Assembly (NCBI GenBank): GCA_964603125.1
Contig: CAZRUA010000009.1
Span: 1-60,686, forward strand
From: CAZRUA01 sp964603125
Lineage (GTDB): Bacteria; Bacteroidota; Bacteroidia; B-17B0; Aurantibacillaceae
DNA length: 60,686 nt
Direction: 5' to 3'
Both the position numbers and the translations under genes were made by a program. The notes under the pieces are model-generated. The model searched no databases. It was not told where the DNA came from and saw only the letters and a program-made list of their open reading frames with translations. Of the stretch, positions 45,866 through 55,701 are shown in pieces (position 1 is the stretch's first letter; every line of letters starts with the position of its first letter).

Positions 45866-47296
45866 TTAATTTTTGTATTTAGTTTCTTCATACTTTTTAT
45901 ATTCTGGATCTCTGAATGAAATTGATAAGCCAAGGATATCAAGTTTTTCGTTTATCTCTTTCAATCGAGCTCTTTCTGCTTCTTCCAAACGAGTTTTTTT
46001 GTAAGCAAGTGACAAGCGTTCGTCTAATAAATTTTGTGTGTGTTTATCAAGACTCGATGGAAGACCAAAAAATTCACTTGTTAGCACGTTGGCAACACCT
46101 TGACCTCTTGGATCTCGAACGGGGTGAAAGTAATTCAATTCACTGTTTTCATTAACACCTGCAATTAGCACTTGTTCCTTTGTTAATCCAGAAATTATAA
46201 TAGGATCATGCGAGGCCAATAGCACTGAAGACCGTTCTTTCTGTTCATCTGATAGTGCATATTTCAAAAGACTTTCATATTCCCAGGACCAGACTGGATT
46301 TAAATGAGTGTCAGGTTCATCAAGAAGTACTAGTGATTCGGATTGGTTATATAATTTTAAGCCTCCAATTACACAAAGGAGTTGTTTTTCACCTTCACTC
46401 AAATCATCTATACTATAAGTTGCACCAGATTTAGAATTTACAAGTTCAAATTTGGTTGCAGCAACAATCTTTCTGTATGATAGAGCTTGCATCATACTTT
46501 GGAAATTTGTGCTTCTTCTTTCAAGATAGCTTCCAATTTTCTCAAGCCCTAACCTATTGAAAACGTAGGTTCTCAGATTTATCCTTGATTGCGAATCAAA
46601 ACTACTACTTGATTGGCTCTCGATAGCTAAAACATCTAGGTCGGCTAAAAAATCACGAATTGCACCAGTTGTTCCCCAAAATTTCGGATCATCAGTATCC
46701 TCAGCATAATTTTCAGGAGGCATCAGGGTAATTTTGAATCTTTGTATATCGCTTAATGAAAGTCTAGTGAGTAGTTCTAAATGACGATGTGCAAAAAGAC
46801 CAAGCAGTGTCCATTGAGCCTGTTTTATATCAGAGAAAACAAATAAACGATCTAGGTTATTAGTTTGCCTACGCAAATAAAGATTGAATTTTCTATCATA
46901 TCGTTTTATTAAATCTCTTGTGCGGTTGCATGTTCCAGAGTAATAGCAAAAAATTAATTCGGGGAAAGGCGGCATATTACCAACCTCTCTTATCCAATTG
47001 GTAAAATGGGTTCTACTTATCGGATTACCGTCAATGACTATTCGTAATGATGCTGAATCGCCAGCCTTTTCAATCTTAACATTTTTATTATTTACTTCAT
47101 ACGTAATATTAAATTGAAATGTAGGCAAAGAATTGTTATAAAGCCCAATGAAAATTTGAATTAACGCTTCGAGTAAATTCGATTTACCTGTTCCGTTATT
47201 ACCAATAATGACTAAAGGAATTTCTTTTGATTTGAAATGAATCTGAGTTTGCTTCAGATTTTTATACCCATCAATATATAGACTTTTTATTTTCAT
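45866..47296 (-). CDS. AAA ATPase, PtuA-like (SMC/Rad50-type)
   Basis: A 476-residue ATPase. Walker A GNNGTGKS is at residues 32-39 after MKIKSLYIDGYKNLKQTQIHF, the start typical of AAA15/21 and RecF-like ATPases. The ABC-type signature DLSEGEKQLL, Walker B SLVLLDEPDTHLNP (~318-330) and a switch ASHDPII (~363) follow. The next gene is an HNH nuclease, so the pair fits the Septu PtuA/PtuB arrangement, in which the ATPase controls the nuclease. It begins 29 bp after hsdS. Other AAA-plus-HNH defence pairs exist, so the exact subtype is uncertain. Confidence 0.85.
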   Translation of the reverse strand: MKIKSLYIDGYKNLKQTQIHFKSKEIPLVIIGNNGTGKSNLLEALIQIFIGLYNNSLPTFQFNITYEVNNKNVKIEKAGDSASLRIVIDGNPISRTHFTNWIREVGNMPPFPELIFCYYSGTCNRTRDLIKRYDRKFNLYLRRQTNNLDRLFVFSDIKQAQWTLLGLFAHRHLELLTRLSLSDIQRFKITLMPPENYAEDTDDPKFWGTTGAIRDFLADLDVLAIESQSSSSFDSQSRINLRTYVFNRLGLEKIGSYLERRSTNFQSMMQALSYRKIVAATKFELVNSKSGATYSIDDLSEGEKQLLCVIGGLKLYNQSESLVLLDEPDTHLNPVWSWEYESLLKYALSDEQKERSSVLLASHDPIIISGLTKEQVLIAGVNENSELNYFHPVRDPRGQGVANVLTSEFFGLPSSLDKHTQNLLDERLSLAYKKTRLEEAERARLKEINEKLDILGLSISFRDPEYKKYEETKYKN

Positions 47297-47325
47297 TTGT
47301 TATGCATATTTGACATCTAATACAC

Positions 47326-49119
47326 TCATTGAACAGCTTTTTCAACTATGGTTTTAGAAAGTAAAACTTTAAGGGCTTGAGATTCTAAAATCTTCTCTTT
47401 TATTGTATCACATAGACCAAATATACTTTCCACTTTTTCAACTATTCGCTTTTGTTCTGTTAGAGAAGGCAAGGGGATAACGAATTTAGATATATTACTC
47501 ATACTTAAATTTGGTCTAGCATTATCAACCTGCTTATCAAACATGTAGGAGACGCAAATACTACTATTGAAAAAGTGTAAAAAGAATCTTTCATCAATAT
47601 ATTCGGGAAGCATCCGAATTAAACAAACTGCTTGATTAATATTTGCTAATTCATCAATGTTATATATGGCAGTTCTTCCAATAGATCCTCCAACGATATT
47701 CATTAGAAAATCTCCCCTTTTTAAGATTGATTTAGGTTCAATTGTATTGAATTTCAATTCCACATATTTTTTGCTGTCAAGTAACAATTTGTAACTCCCA
47801 ACATTCTCACTTGTCACAAATAAAACATCATTAGGATTTTCTGTGTATGAAACTCCTTGCCATTTAGGAGAAGAGCCTTTTGTAATTAGCATACACAATT
47901 CTTCCAACCTGCAAAATTCCCAACCAACAGGTAAATTGAAAGGCATTTCTTCAGGCCTAATTTTAGATAATGGAGCGGTCTTCTTTAATTTGCCCTCCTT
48001 AATTAATTTCTCTTTCGCTTTAGATATTTTTTTAAGCAATTCACTTGCCGGCTCATCTTTTGGATCTTGTTTTTCCAACTTACCCATAACTGCCAATTGA
48101 AGAATAGTTTGTTTAAGTTGATCGATACTATCATCGGTACAAAAAAGTGTATCAAAATGAACCGACAAGCGCTCCCATGCCTTATGTAATTCATCTACAT
48201 CATTTGCTTGAGTTAAAGTCTCTAATAGTGTTTTAACTAATACCTGATGGGTTTTTAAGTTATTGAATTGTTCATTTTCCAACTTATCACATAAAGCCAT
48301 TAGCTCATCTACTTTGGCTACTATTCGGTGTTGTTCTTCAAGCGGAGGAAATGGGATTTTGCAACTTTTATATTCCCTTTTATTAATCTTTGGCTGACCT
48401 GTACCAACATTGACCTCATTAATATATTCCCAATAACGATGAGATTTACTAAAGTATTTAAAAAATTCTTTGTCATAGGCCTTTGTTAATACCAACATAA
48501 ACATATTTGGTGCTAAGGTTGCAGGCTTATTTATAACAGGAATTTCTAAGATTGTTCCAACTCCAGCACCAACATTAGCGATAACGAGCTCTCCACCATT
48601 AACAATTGATTTTGATAAGAAATTATATCCTTTTTCATCCGTATAAACAAATCCGCTACTTTTTTTAAGATTATGCCTTAAATCTGTAAGTCTTACAAGA
48701 ATAGCATAATTTTCTTCGTCATAATACTGTACATTTTTACGTAAAGTAGCAAAACTCCCATTAGCCTGGAAATCCGTTATATAAACAATGATGTCTTCAA
48801 AATATACAGTTGCCCAATTTTTTGGATATTGAAACTCTTTTATTTTTATTTGAAGAGGTTCAAATTTTTGAAGACGAACATTTCTTTCTTTATGAAATTG
48901 TTCTCGTTCATTTTTTATATTTTTTAATATTTTGGCAAAATCAGGATTTTCTAAACTAGTTTCACAAAGTTTACCGGAGATTGCAAGTTCTAATATTAAC
49001 TCCCTTAATTTTGAAATTCCTTCTAGACTGATATTGTCTACGTTTTTAATTCGTGTCCTTGATTTTATACCTTGAGCACCAGTCCAAATATCAAAACTAT
49101 TTACAATCGTATCTATCAT
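47326..49119 (-). CDS. hsdS: Type I restriction-modification specificity subunit (HsdS)
   Basis: DNA-recognition subunit of the type I enzyme. The 597-residue protein has two target-recognition domains (~90-290 and ~390-590), each ending in a conserved helix: FPPLEEQHRIVAKVDELMALCDKLE and LPSLTEQKRIVEKVESIFGLCDTIKE. Each half recognises one side of a bipartite site; the site cannot be read from sequence. It starts 1 bp after hsdM. Only one hsdS copy is present, without flanking inverted repeats or a recombinase, so phase-variable shuffling is not indicated. Confidence 0.95.
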   Translation of the reverse strand: MIDTIVNSFDIWTGAQGIKSRTRIKNVDNISLEGISKLRELILELAISGKLCETSLENPDFAKILKNIKNEREQFHKERNVRLQKFEPLQIKIKEFQYPKNWATVYFEDIIVYITDFQANGSFATLRKNVQYYDEENYAILVRLTDLRHNLKKSSGFVYTDEKGYNFLSKSIVNGGELVIANVGAGVGTILEIPVINKPATLAPNMFMLVLTKAYDKEFFKYFSKSHRYWEYINEVNVGTGQPKINKREYKSCKIPFPPLEEQHRIVAKVDELMALCDKLENEQFNNLKTHQVLVKTLLETLTQANDVDELHKAWERLSVHFDTLFCTDDSIDQLKQTILQLAVMGKLEKQDPKDEPASELLKKISKAKEKLIKEGKLKKTAPLSKIRPEEMPFNLPVGWEFCRLEELCMLITKGSSPKWQGVSYTENPNDVLFVTSENVGSYKLLLDSKKYVELKFNTIEPKSILKRGDFLMNIVGGSIGRTAIYNIDELANINQAVCLIRMLPEYIDERFFLHFFNSSICVSYMFDKQVDNARPNLSMSNISKFVIPLPSLTEQKRIVEKVESIFGLCDTIKEKILESQALKVLLSKTIVEKAVQ

Positions 49120-49120
49120 G

Positions 49121-50599
49121 TTATTTGCCTTTGTTACTTAATGCTTCAGCCAAAATAGCCTTTAGCTGATTGTGTAAGTTGGAAATTTCCTTTTGCTCCT
49201 TATTATACATTGCAAGCAATTTATCTGGGTCATGTGTTATTTGCTCACCTACATGAGGGTTTTTAATATCCAAATTGTAATTGCGGTCTATAATATCTTT
49301 TACTGATACTTTCCAAGCGTGTTCATTTTCTTTTCTTTTTTTAAAATCATTTTTTTCATCACCCCACCAATCTATTTCGGTTTGAAACTCTTCGAAACGC
49401 ATAGGTTTTGTTTTGTTATAGTTAACCACACCTTCGGGATATGGGTGCTCGTAATACCAAATATGTTCAGTTGGTTTGCCTTTAGTGAAGAATAGAATGT
49501 TTGTTTTAATACCAGTATAAGGATTGAAAACACCATTTGGTAAGCGCACAATGGTATGCAAGTTGCATTCCGTCAACAGTTTTTCCTTAATACGGGTCTG
49601 AATTCCCTCGCCGAACAAAAAACCATCAGGCAATACAACGGCTGCTCGGCCTTCATCCTTAAGAATATGAATAATTAAGGTTAAAAAAAGATTGGCTGTT
49701 TCTCTTGTTCGAAAATTAGTGGGGAAGTTGTTCTCAATTCCATCTTCTTCCATGCCACCAAACGGAGGATTAGTCACAATAACATTCACTCTATCAGCAT
49801 TGGTATAATCACGCAGTGGGCGACTCAATGTGTTATCGTGTTTTATATTGAATGGCACATCAATTCCATGCAAAATCATATTAGTAGTGCAAAGCAAATG
49901 AGGCAATGCTTTCTTTTCAAAACCATGAATTGAGTTTACTAATATTTCTTCATCTGCGGGTGATTTAACAAAGTGCTTGCGTTTATATTCAATAACATTG
50001 CTTAAAAATCCACCAGTACCACAAGCAGGATCCAAAACTGTATCATCTAATTTGGGAGCTATTCTATCTACAATAAAAGTTGTTACAGCTCTTGGAGTAT
50101 AGAATTCACCTGCATTTCCAGCACTTTGTAAATCCTTAAGTATTTGCTCATAAATACCACCAAATGTATGGCGGTCGCCAGATGCATTAAAATTTATTTC
50201 ACATATTTTGTTTACTACTTGTCGCAACAGGGTGCCTGACTTCATGTAGTTATATGCATCTTCAAATACATTTTTTATTACAAGGGCTCTTTTGCCATTT
50301 TCGCCATCTATTTTCAGTTTTCTTTGTAGAGTAGGAAAAAGCTCATTTGTAATAAAATTCATAAGTTCATCACCGGTCATCCCCTCAGAATCCTTTGCCC
50401 AATTTCTCCAACGTAGTTTCTCTGGAATCGGTGATTTGTATTTATCTTCAGTGAGTTCTAATTCCTCTTCTCTATCATCAATAATTTTTAAAAAGAATAA
50501 CCATACTAATTGGCTCAATCGTTGGGCATCTCCATCAACACCTACGTCTTTTCGCATTATATCCTGAATGGACTTTATGACACCTGATACATTGCTCAT
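49121..50599 (-). CDS. hsdM: Type I restriction-modification methyltransferase subunit (HsdM)
   Basis: N6-adenine methyltransferase subunit. The 492-residue protein has an N-terminal helical HsdM domain (IKSIQDIMRKDVGVDGDAQRLSQLVWLFFLKIIDDREEE), the SAM-binding motif DPACGTGGF at 190-198 and the catalytic motif NPPFGG at 277-282, plus GEFYTPRAV. Its ATG overlaps the hsdR stop by 4 bp and it ends 1 bp before hsdS, so the three are tightly coupled. Length and motifs are normal for the family and the gene appears functional. Confidence 0.96.
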   Translation of the reverse strand: MSNVSGVIKSIQDIMRKDVGVDGDAQRLSQLVWLFFLKIIDDREEELELTEDKYKSPIPEKLRWRNWAKDSEGMTGDELMNFITNELFPTLQRKLKIDGENGKRALVIKNVFEDAYNYMKSGTLLRQVVNKICEINFNASGDRHTFGGIYEQILKDLQSAGNAGEFYTPRAVTTFIVDRIAPKLDDTVLDPACGTGGFLSNVIEYKRKHFVKSPADEEILVNSIHGFEKKALPHLLCTTNMILHGIDVPFNIKHDNTLSRPLRDYTNADRVNVIVTNPPFGGMEEDGIENNFPTNFRTRETANLFLTLIIHILKDEGRAAVVLPDGFLFGEGIQTRIKEKLLTECNLHTIVRLPNGVFNPYTGIKTNILFFTKGKPTEHIWYYEHPYPEGVVNYNKTKPMRFEEFQTEIDWWGDEKNDFKKRKENEHAWKVSVKDIIDRNYNLDIKNPHVGEQITHDPDKLLAMYNKEQKEISNLHNQLKAILAEALSNKGK

Positions 50600-52941
50600 G
50601 CTGTTTTATCTTGTTTAAATAGTTCGTTTTCTAATTCTTTAATTGCTTGTTCGTATTTTTCTTTTCCTTCAAATACGTCATTTATTATTTCCATTGGTGT
50701 ACCAATATCCGAGAATGGTTTTAATTTTAGAACTTTTGCGTTTTCAATACTTTCTACTCCTTTATCAGCATACATTTCCAATAACCCATCTATCACCGCT
50801 TTTGCTTTATCACCATATTTTGTAAAATAATTCCTCTTCTTAACATTGTTTGCTCTTTCTCTTCTTGTTAGTGGCGGTTGACCAAAAGCCACATGACAAA
50901 TCAAATCAAAATCGCCATAATCTTTACCAACTAATTCCGCTAAATGTTCTAAAACAACACCATGTTCCTCAAGCAAATCAATTATTGCTTGCTTCTTATT
51001 TGTGTTGTTCCAATTTTTTAAGAAATCATCCAGTGAAGCAAACTCTTCCTTTATTTTTTTTACAGAAAAGTCTTTGTATGATTCCGTAATTAATTTCCCA
51101 TCCTCACCAAGGTATTCAATACGTTCATTTTTAATTTTCACGGATACACCGCTTACAATTATTTTTTTCCCATAAGGCACTTCGGGATCCTCAACGATGT
51201 TATCTTCATTTTCATCATCTATTGGATCTGGTGGCACAGGATCATCATCAGGTGTAGGATTATAAATTATAACTGGTTCACCATCAAATTCAGGGTCTTT
51301 AAAATGCTCCGTAGCTTTTTTAAAATCCATAATTGTAAAAAAGAATTTATTGAATTCTTCATCTATTCGAGTACCACGCCCAATGATTTGTTTAAACATA
51401 GTCATAGACTTAATAGTCTTATCAAGAACAATCAACTTGCAGGTCTTTGCATCTACACCTGTTGTCATTAGCTCTGATGTGGTAGCAATTACAGGGAATT
51501 TACTTTCAGGGTCGATAAAGTTATCTAACTCTGCTTTACCTTCAACACTATCGCCCGTAATACGCATAACGTATTTGGGATTCTCAATTGCAATTTTACC
51601 CGCTGCATTTACGATTGCTTTCCGCATGCGCTCTGCATGATCTATATCCTCGCAAAAAATAATTGTCTTTGAATAAGGATTAGTTGCATTCAATAATTGC
51701 ATTACTCTTTTTGCCACTAATTTAGTCCGCTGATTAAGGATTAAAATTCTATCCATATCAGCTTGATTGTATTCTCGATTTTCAATGGGATTCCCTAAAT
51801 CATCCGTCATACCTTCAGGTGGTGTCCAACCATCAACATCTTTATCAATATCAATTTTTACAACTTTGTAAGGAGCTAAAAATCCATCTTGAATACCTTG
51901 CTTTAAAGTATAAGTATAAACTGGGTCATTAAAGTATGTTAAGTTAGATACATACTCTGTTTCTTTTGGAGTAGCAGTTAATCCAATTTGAACTGCATTT
52001 GTGAAATAATCTAGAATCTCTCTCCATGAAGAATCTTCAGCTGCACTGCCACGGTGGCACTCGTCAATCACAATTAAATCGAAAAAATCTCGTGAAACCG
52101 TTTTAAAAATTTTATCCTCCTCCGCTGGGCCAGTTAATGCTTGATATAAACCCAAATGAATTTCGTATGATGGATCAATCTTGCGATTCTTAATTTTAGT
52201 CATTACAGAACCAAAAGGCTTAAAGTCATTAACTAAAGTTTGGTCTGCTAAAATATTTCTATCCACAAGAAACAAAATTCTTTTTGCAGCTCTTGCTTTC
52301 CATAGCCGATAGATGATTTGAAAGGTTGTGTAAGTTTTACCGGTACCAGTTGCCATAACCAAAAGAATACGATTTTGACCTCTTGCTACCGCTTCAATTG
52401 TTCTATTAATTGCTTCAACTTGATAATATCTTGGCTCCTTACCCGAACCATCTTCATAATAAGGTTCAAGAATAAGTTCTTCTCTTTTATCCTCTATATT
52501 GTGAAATTTTTTATAGCGGCTCCAAAGCACTTCTGGTGATGGAAAATTATCTAATGGAAATTCTGATTCAATATCTTCACCTTCTTCGGCAACTTTATTA
52601 TGTTCTGCAAAGGCATCACCGTTTGAACTGTATGCGCTTGGTACACCTAAAATATCAGCATAGCCCAATGCTTGTTGCATACCACTGCTAACAGTAAGAC
52701 TGTTTTCCTTAGATTCAATTACAGCCACTCTTGTTCCAGGCTTCCAAGAAAGAACATAGTCTGCGAACTTTTTCTTTTTCTTATTACGCGCAGACATTTC
52801 CCCACGAACAATAACTGGTCCAGGTGTAAGCGTCACATTTTGTCTTATCTGAGTAGATAAATCCCAGCCAGCATTGATAATAGCAGGAGTGATATAAATA
52901 TTCTCTATATCTCTTTCGCTTAATTCCTTTTTGTTTTCCAT
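50596..52941 (-). CDS. hsdR: Type I restriction endonuclease subunit (HsdR, EcoEI-like)
   Basis: Motor and nuclease subunit that translocates and cleaves unmethylated DNA. From ATG 52941 the protein is 781 residues (an in-frame TTG two codons earlier is less likely). Near the N-terminus are nuclease residues FADYVL and AVIESKE (Asp ~61, Glu ~76, Lys ~78). Superfamily 2 helicase motifs follow: MATGTGKT near 200, DECHRG near 295 and LTATP near 325. The C-terminal part resembles the EcoEI R subunit. It is the first gene of the operon, with 215 bp of gene-free DNA upstream. Confidence 0.95.
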   Translation of the reverse strand: MENKKELSERDIENIYITPAIINAGWDLSTQIRQNVTLTPGPVIVRGEMSARNKKKKKFADYVLSWKPGTRVAVIESKENSLTVSSGMQQALGYADILGVPSAYSSNGDAFAEHNKVAEEGEDIESEFPLDNFPSPEVLWSRYKKFHNIEDKREELILEPYYEDGSGKEPRYYQVEAINRTIEAVARGQNRILLVMATGTGKTYTTFQIIYRLWKARAAKRILFLVDRNILADQTLVNDFKPFGSVMTKIKNRKIDPSYEIHLGLYQALTGPAEEDKIFKTVSRDFFDLIVIDECHRGSAAEDSSWREILDYFTNAVQIGLTATPKETEYVSNLTYFNDPVYTYTLKQGIQDGFLAPYKVVKIDIDKDVDGWTPPEGMTDDLGNPIENREYNQADMDRILILNQRTKLVAKRVMQLLNATNPYSKTIIFCEDIDHAERMRKAIVNAAGKIAIENPKYVMRITGDSVEGKAELDNFIDPESKFPVIATTSELMTTGVDAKTCKLIVLDKTIKSMTMFKQIIGRGTRIDEEFNKFFFTIMDFKKATEHFKDPEFDGEPVIIYNPTPDDDPVPPDPIDDENEDNIVEDPEVPYGKKIIVSGVSVKIKNERIEYLGEDGKLITESYKDFSVKKIKEEFASLDDFLKNWNNTNKKQAIIDLLEEHGVVLEHLAELVGKDYGDFDLICHVAFGQPPLTRRERANNVKKRNYFTKYGDKAKAVIDGLLEMYADKGVESIENAKVLKLKPFSDIGTPMEIINDVFEGKEKYEQAIKELENELFKQDKTA

Positions 52942-53156
52942 TTTCAATTTTGCTTTTCGAGCAACAATTATTTTAAATGCAATTCCATGTTATTCTTTAT
53001 TCCAGACCTAACAAACTAATACTAAATCTATTTTCCAACCTCTAGCACTAATATTCTGAACCACTTCAAATATAACAAAATACCTTAATTTAAAGATGAC
53101 AGAAATATCCTTTTATACAGCGCTTATTTAGCTAATAGCCTATTTGATAAATCTAT

Positions 53157-54200
53157 CTACTTCCCTTCCTCCCATGTTTTCAAACCTTCGAGGTAGGTAT
53201 TGCTAAAATCAACTTTCAGTTGTATCCACATGGGCAGGTGGTCGGAGAGTTGGTAAGTTTTCCATTCGGCGTATGCTTTTTTAAGACCTTCGTCGGAAGT
53301 GGCTTTGCCAGGGATTTGTTTTTTGTAGTGGGCAAAATCATCGTTGCTAAACACCGTTTGGTAATAATTAAACACTCCTGCATTGTTGCCTCCTTTGGCA
53401 AATTCTAAATGTCCGCTTTGGGTTTTAAATGCCATTTGGTCGTAGTGCTTATCCTGCTTAAAATTGCTGGGTAGTTTTTGCAACTCCTCGGGTACAATAA
53501 ACTTTTTGCTTTTTAAGGCTTCCATGGTTTTGTGTTCGGGGCTTATAATGTTAAAGTCGCCCAACACAATGTAGGTGTTATTGGCATCGGCTTTCACGCG
53601 CTTGTCCAAAGCATCTACAACAGTTGCAATTTCTTTTATGCGGCGCTGCAACTTAGCTCCTGTATCGGTTCCATAATATATATGCACCGTAGTTATCATA
53701 AACTTAAACCATCCCGCCTGAAAGCCCACCGTAAAAGGTGTGCGTGCAAATTGCAATCCGTCTAAGGGTTTTGTATTGTCCAACACTATTTCACCAGCTA
53801 TACCCGTAAAGTTTACTTTTGATTTATCGTACAAAAATGCCAGGCGCTCATTGTTTCCCGATTCACCTTCAACTGTGTCCGTTGCAATGTAAGCCCATTG
53901 TTTGCCCAATAGGTGCATTACTTTTTCGAGGGCATACAAATCAGCACGTACTTCTTGCACGGCAACCAAATCAAAACGCGCAATAATTTCGGCAATGTAA
54001 TAGTAGCTTTCTTCGAGGCGTTCGCCACCTTTGTTTTTAGTAGCAAACTCACGTATGTTCCAGGTTGCCAACAACAAGTTTTCCGAAACTGTTTTTTGGG
54101 GTATGGATTTGTCTAAATTACTTCGTAGTTGCAATAGTTTGTTGCAAATAAATTCGCGTTCGCTTTTCTTCAGCTTCTTAAGATCTTTGTAAAAAGGCAT
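53157..54200 (-). CDS. Endonuclease/exonuclease/phosphatase (EEP) family protein
   Basis: A 347-residue protein of the DNase I-like EEP fold. The core motifs are ATWNIREF (Asn48), VAVQEV (Glu83), YIVLGDFNI (Asp215, Asn217) and LSDHLPMW (Asp320, His321), so the metal and catalytic residues are present. EEP members include nucleases, phosphodiesterases and lipid phosphatases; no further specificity can be seen. No signal peptide is evident. It lies next to the defence operon on the same strand but is separated from hsdR by 215 bp upstream-to-downstream, so membership of that system is doubtful. Confidence 0.88.
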   Translation of the reverse strand: MPFYKDLKKLKKSEREFICNKLLQLRSNLDKSIPQKTVSENLLLATWNIREFATKNKGGERLEESYYYIAEIIARFDLVAVQEVRADLYALEKVMHLLGKQWAYIATDTVEGESGNNERLAFLYDKSKVNFTGIAGEIVLDNTKPLDGLQFARTPFTVGFQAGWFKFMITTVHIYYGTDTGAKLQRRIKEIATVVDALDKRVKADANNTYIVLGDFNIISPEHKTMEALKSKKFIVPEELQKLPSNFKQDKHYDQMAFKTQSGHLEFAKGGNNAGVFNYYQTVFSNDDFAHYKKQIPGKATSDEGLKKAYAEWKTYQLSDHLPMWIQLKVDFSNTYLEGLKTWEEGK

Positions 54201-54332
54201 GGTAATTAGTTTTAGTGTATCTAAACGTTTTGTGTCTCAAGTTAAACGGTGTAACAAATGTAATGAATTGCTTTGGTACAAGCAATTAATAATGCAAAAT
54301 GTTTGTCATTTACAAACCATGGTGATTTTTCG

Positions 54333-54340
54333 TAAATTTG
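54333..54340 (+). promoter_or_regulatory. -7 promoter element for the gene at 54357
   Basis: TAAATTTG matches TAnnTTTG, 16 bases before the ATG at 54357. A -33 element was not recognised. Confidence 0.4.
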
Positions 54341-54356
54341 TATTTAAAATGTGTAC

Positions 54357-54947
54357 ATGAAATTGAATTTTACTATTGTACTACTTGTTTGTTTTGGTTT
54401 TATATCATTACAAAGTCTTGACGCCCTGTTAAACAAGCCTATTGATGTAATTGCTTTTAAAAAAGCAAAAGGTCAAAGCAATAGCGGAGGTGCCAAAAAA
54501 CAGAGCTATTATTTTAAACCAAAGCAAAAAGGTTTTTACATGAGTTTTGGTTTATTTAACTCAAACAAAACGTATTATGGTAGCGATACCGCACATAAAA
54601 TAAAAAACATCAATGCTCTTTACATGGTTACTTACAAACCTTTAGGTAAATATCAAGATGACTTTATCGACCCAAACGAAACCCTTATTGAGTTTTGTGC
54701 TAGCTATAATGACATAGACTTGCCCCAACTTGCCTTTATTGGATTAGATACAGTGCAGGTTAAAAATAAATTAGGAAATAATTTTATTCGCAAAGCTAAT
54801 TGCTTTGTGTACACAAAAAATAAAAACGCTTTGGTATTACTTATAAATGGTAAAGTAGTTAGCAAATTAAAGTACACAAGGTTAAATTTAGAAATAAAAC
54901 AAGATAATGTACCTAATGAATTAGTTACTTATTTTCCAACGTTTTAA
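54357..54947 (+). CDS. Exported protein of unknown function
   Basis: A 196-residue protein from ATG 54357 (a GTG two codons earlier is possible). The first ~20 residues (MKLNFTIVLLVCFGFISLQS) form a signal peptide or anchor. The rest is soluble and mixed: KQSYYFKPKQKGFYMSFGLFNSNKTYYGSDTAHKIKNINALYMVTYKPLGKYQDDFIDPNETLIEFCASY and further beta-type segments. No catalytic motif or family is recognised. It is monocistronic and followed by a repeat-rich region. Confidence 0.65.
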   Translation: MKLNFTIVLLVCFGFISLQSLDALLNKPIDVIAFKKAKGQSNSGGAKKQSYYFKPKQKGFYMSFGLFNSNKTYYGSDTAHKIKNINALYMVTYKPLGKYQDDFIDPNETLIEFCASYNDIDLPQLAFIGLDTVQVKNKLGNNFIRKANCFVYTKNKNALVLLINGKVVSKLKYTRLNLEIKQDNVPNELVTYFPTF

Positions 54948-55054
54948 TTTTCGTTTACCAATTTTAAGAATAGTTTTTAACCACCCGAGGCTCACAGGGC
55001 AATAAGGTTGGTTTGACTGGTGGTTTGATAATTGATTTATTTGTTGTGTGAGAG

Positions 55055-55268
55055 AACATCCCCCCTTACCCTCCCGAATAAATTTCGGGACAGGCTCTTC
55101 AAAGGGGGAATATTAGGAATGATGTATTCGGAAACATGTTGAGATTGCTTCACCCATGAAGGGATTCGCAATGACGGTTTTTGTTTTTAGGGAGTGAAAT
55201 AACATCCCCCCTGCCCCTCCCGAACAAATTTCGAGACAGGCTCTTCAAAGGGGGAATATTAGGAATGA
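55055..55268. repeat. Interspersed repeat island 3 (families A and B, reverse orientation)
   Basis: Family B copies in reverse at 55055-55120 and 55201-55268, both carrying the longer internal arm TTTCGGGACAGGCTCTTCAAAGG also seen in the 33491-33550 copy. A reversed half copy of family A (GAGATTGCTTCACCC...GATTCGCAATGACGG) at 55141-55177 lies between them. Confidence 0.75.
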
Positions 55269-55295
55269 TGTATTCAGCAACTCTAAATTATCAAT

Positions 55296-55360
55296 GATAA
55301 ATTATCAATTGTAAATGCTCAATATTGATCAGTGATAACTGAAAAATGATAATTTAAAAT
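55296..55360. repeat. 65-bp direct repeat, copy 1
   Basis: Identical to 55944-56008. It starts GATAAATTATCAATTG and ends GATAATTTAAAAT, is very A/T-rich and contains the palindrome TTGATCA. No ORF. Confidence 0.8.
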
Positions 55361-55439
55361 CTCATGAATTTTATTTTCATCCTAAAACCACTTGCTGGTT
55401 TCGAAGAACAATCCAAATGTTTAGTATTCCGCCCACAAT

Positions 55440-55701
55440 AGCAATTGTGTGCAAGCCTTGGCGTCCGCCGCGGCGGAGCGGAGCAGCCCTGAGGTGAATG
55501 CCGCATTGCTTAGAATTTTTTGGAAAGTTCGCTTAGCGAATGTCTTTTCTAAAATTCTTAGTATTTGGCAGAGGAGAGAAGGAATCGAATCGACTTGTTT
55601 TTTGGTTACTTTGCTTCGCCGCGGCGAAAAGGCAAAGTGACGTAGAATAAGTTAAATAATCATTAGTTAATTGTACTTTTTGTCATTACCACAAAAAGTA
55701 C
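55440..55701. repeat. Structured GC-rich element with palindromes
   Basis: More GC-rich than its surroundings, with the palindromes TCCGCCGCGGCGGA (55464-55477) and TTCGCCGCGGCGAA (55615-55628), the small hairpin TTCGC-TTA-GCGAA (55528-55540), imperfectly inverted CTTAGAATTTT words around it, and an 11-bp perfect stem, GTACTTTTTGT with ACAAAAAGTAC (55673-55701). Looks like a non-coding repeat element or mosaic; the 63-codon ORF inside is not accepted. Confidence 0.55.

Noticed and set aside
47326..49119. Phase-variable hsdS locus
   Set aside because: Only one hsdS gene, without a second partial copy, inverted repeats or recombinase.
42493..52941. Retron using PtuAB as effector
   Set aside because: No reverse transcriptase gene occurs in the operon or next to it.
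55449..55640. 63-codon ORF in the GC-rich intergenic element
   Set aside because: No homology recognised, spans palindromes, and has no promoter; better explained as a repeat element.
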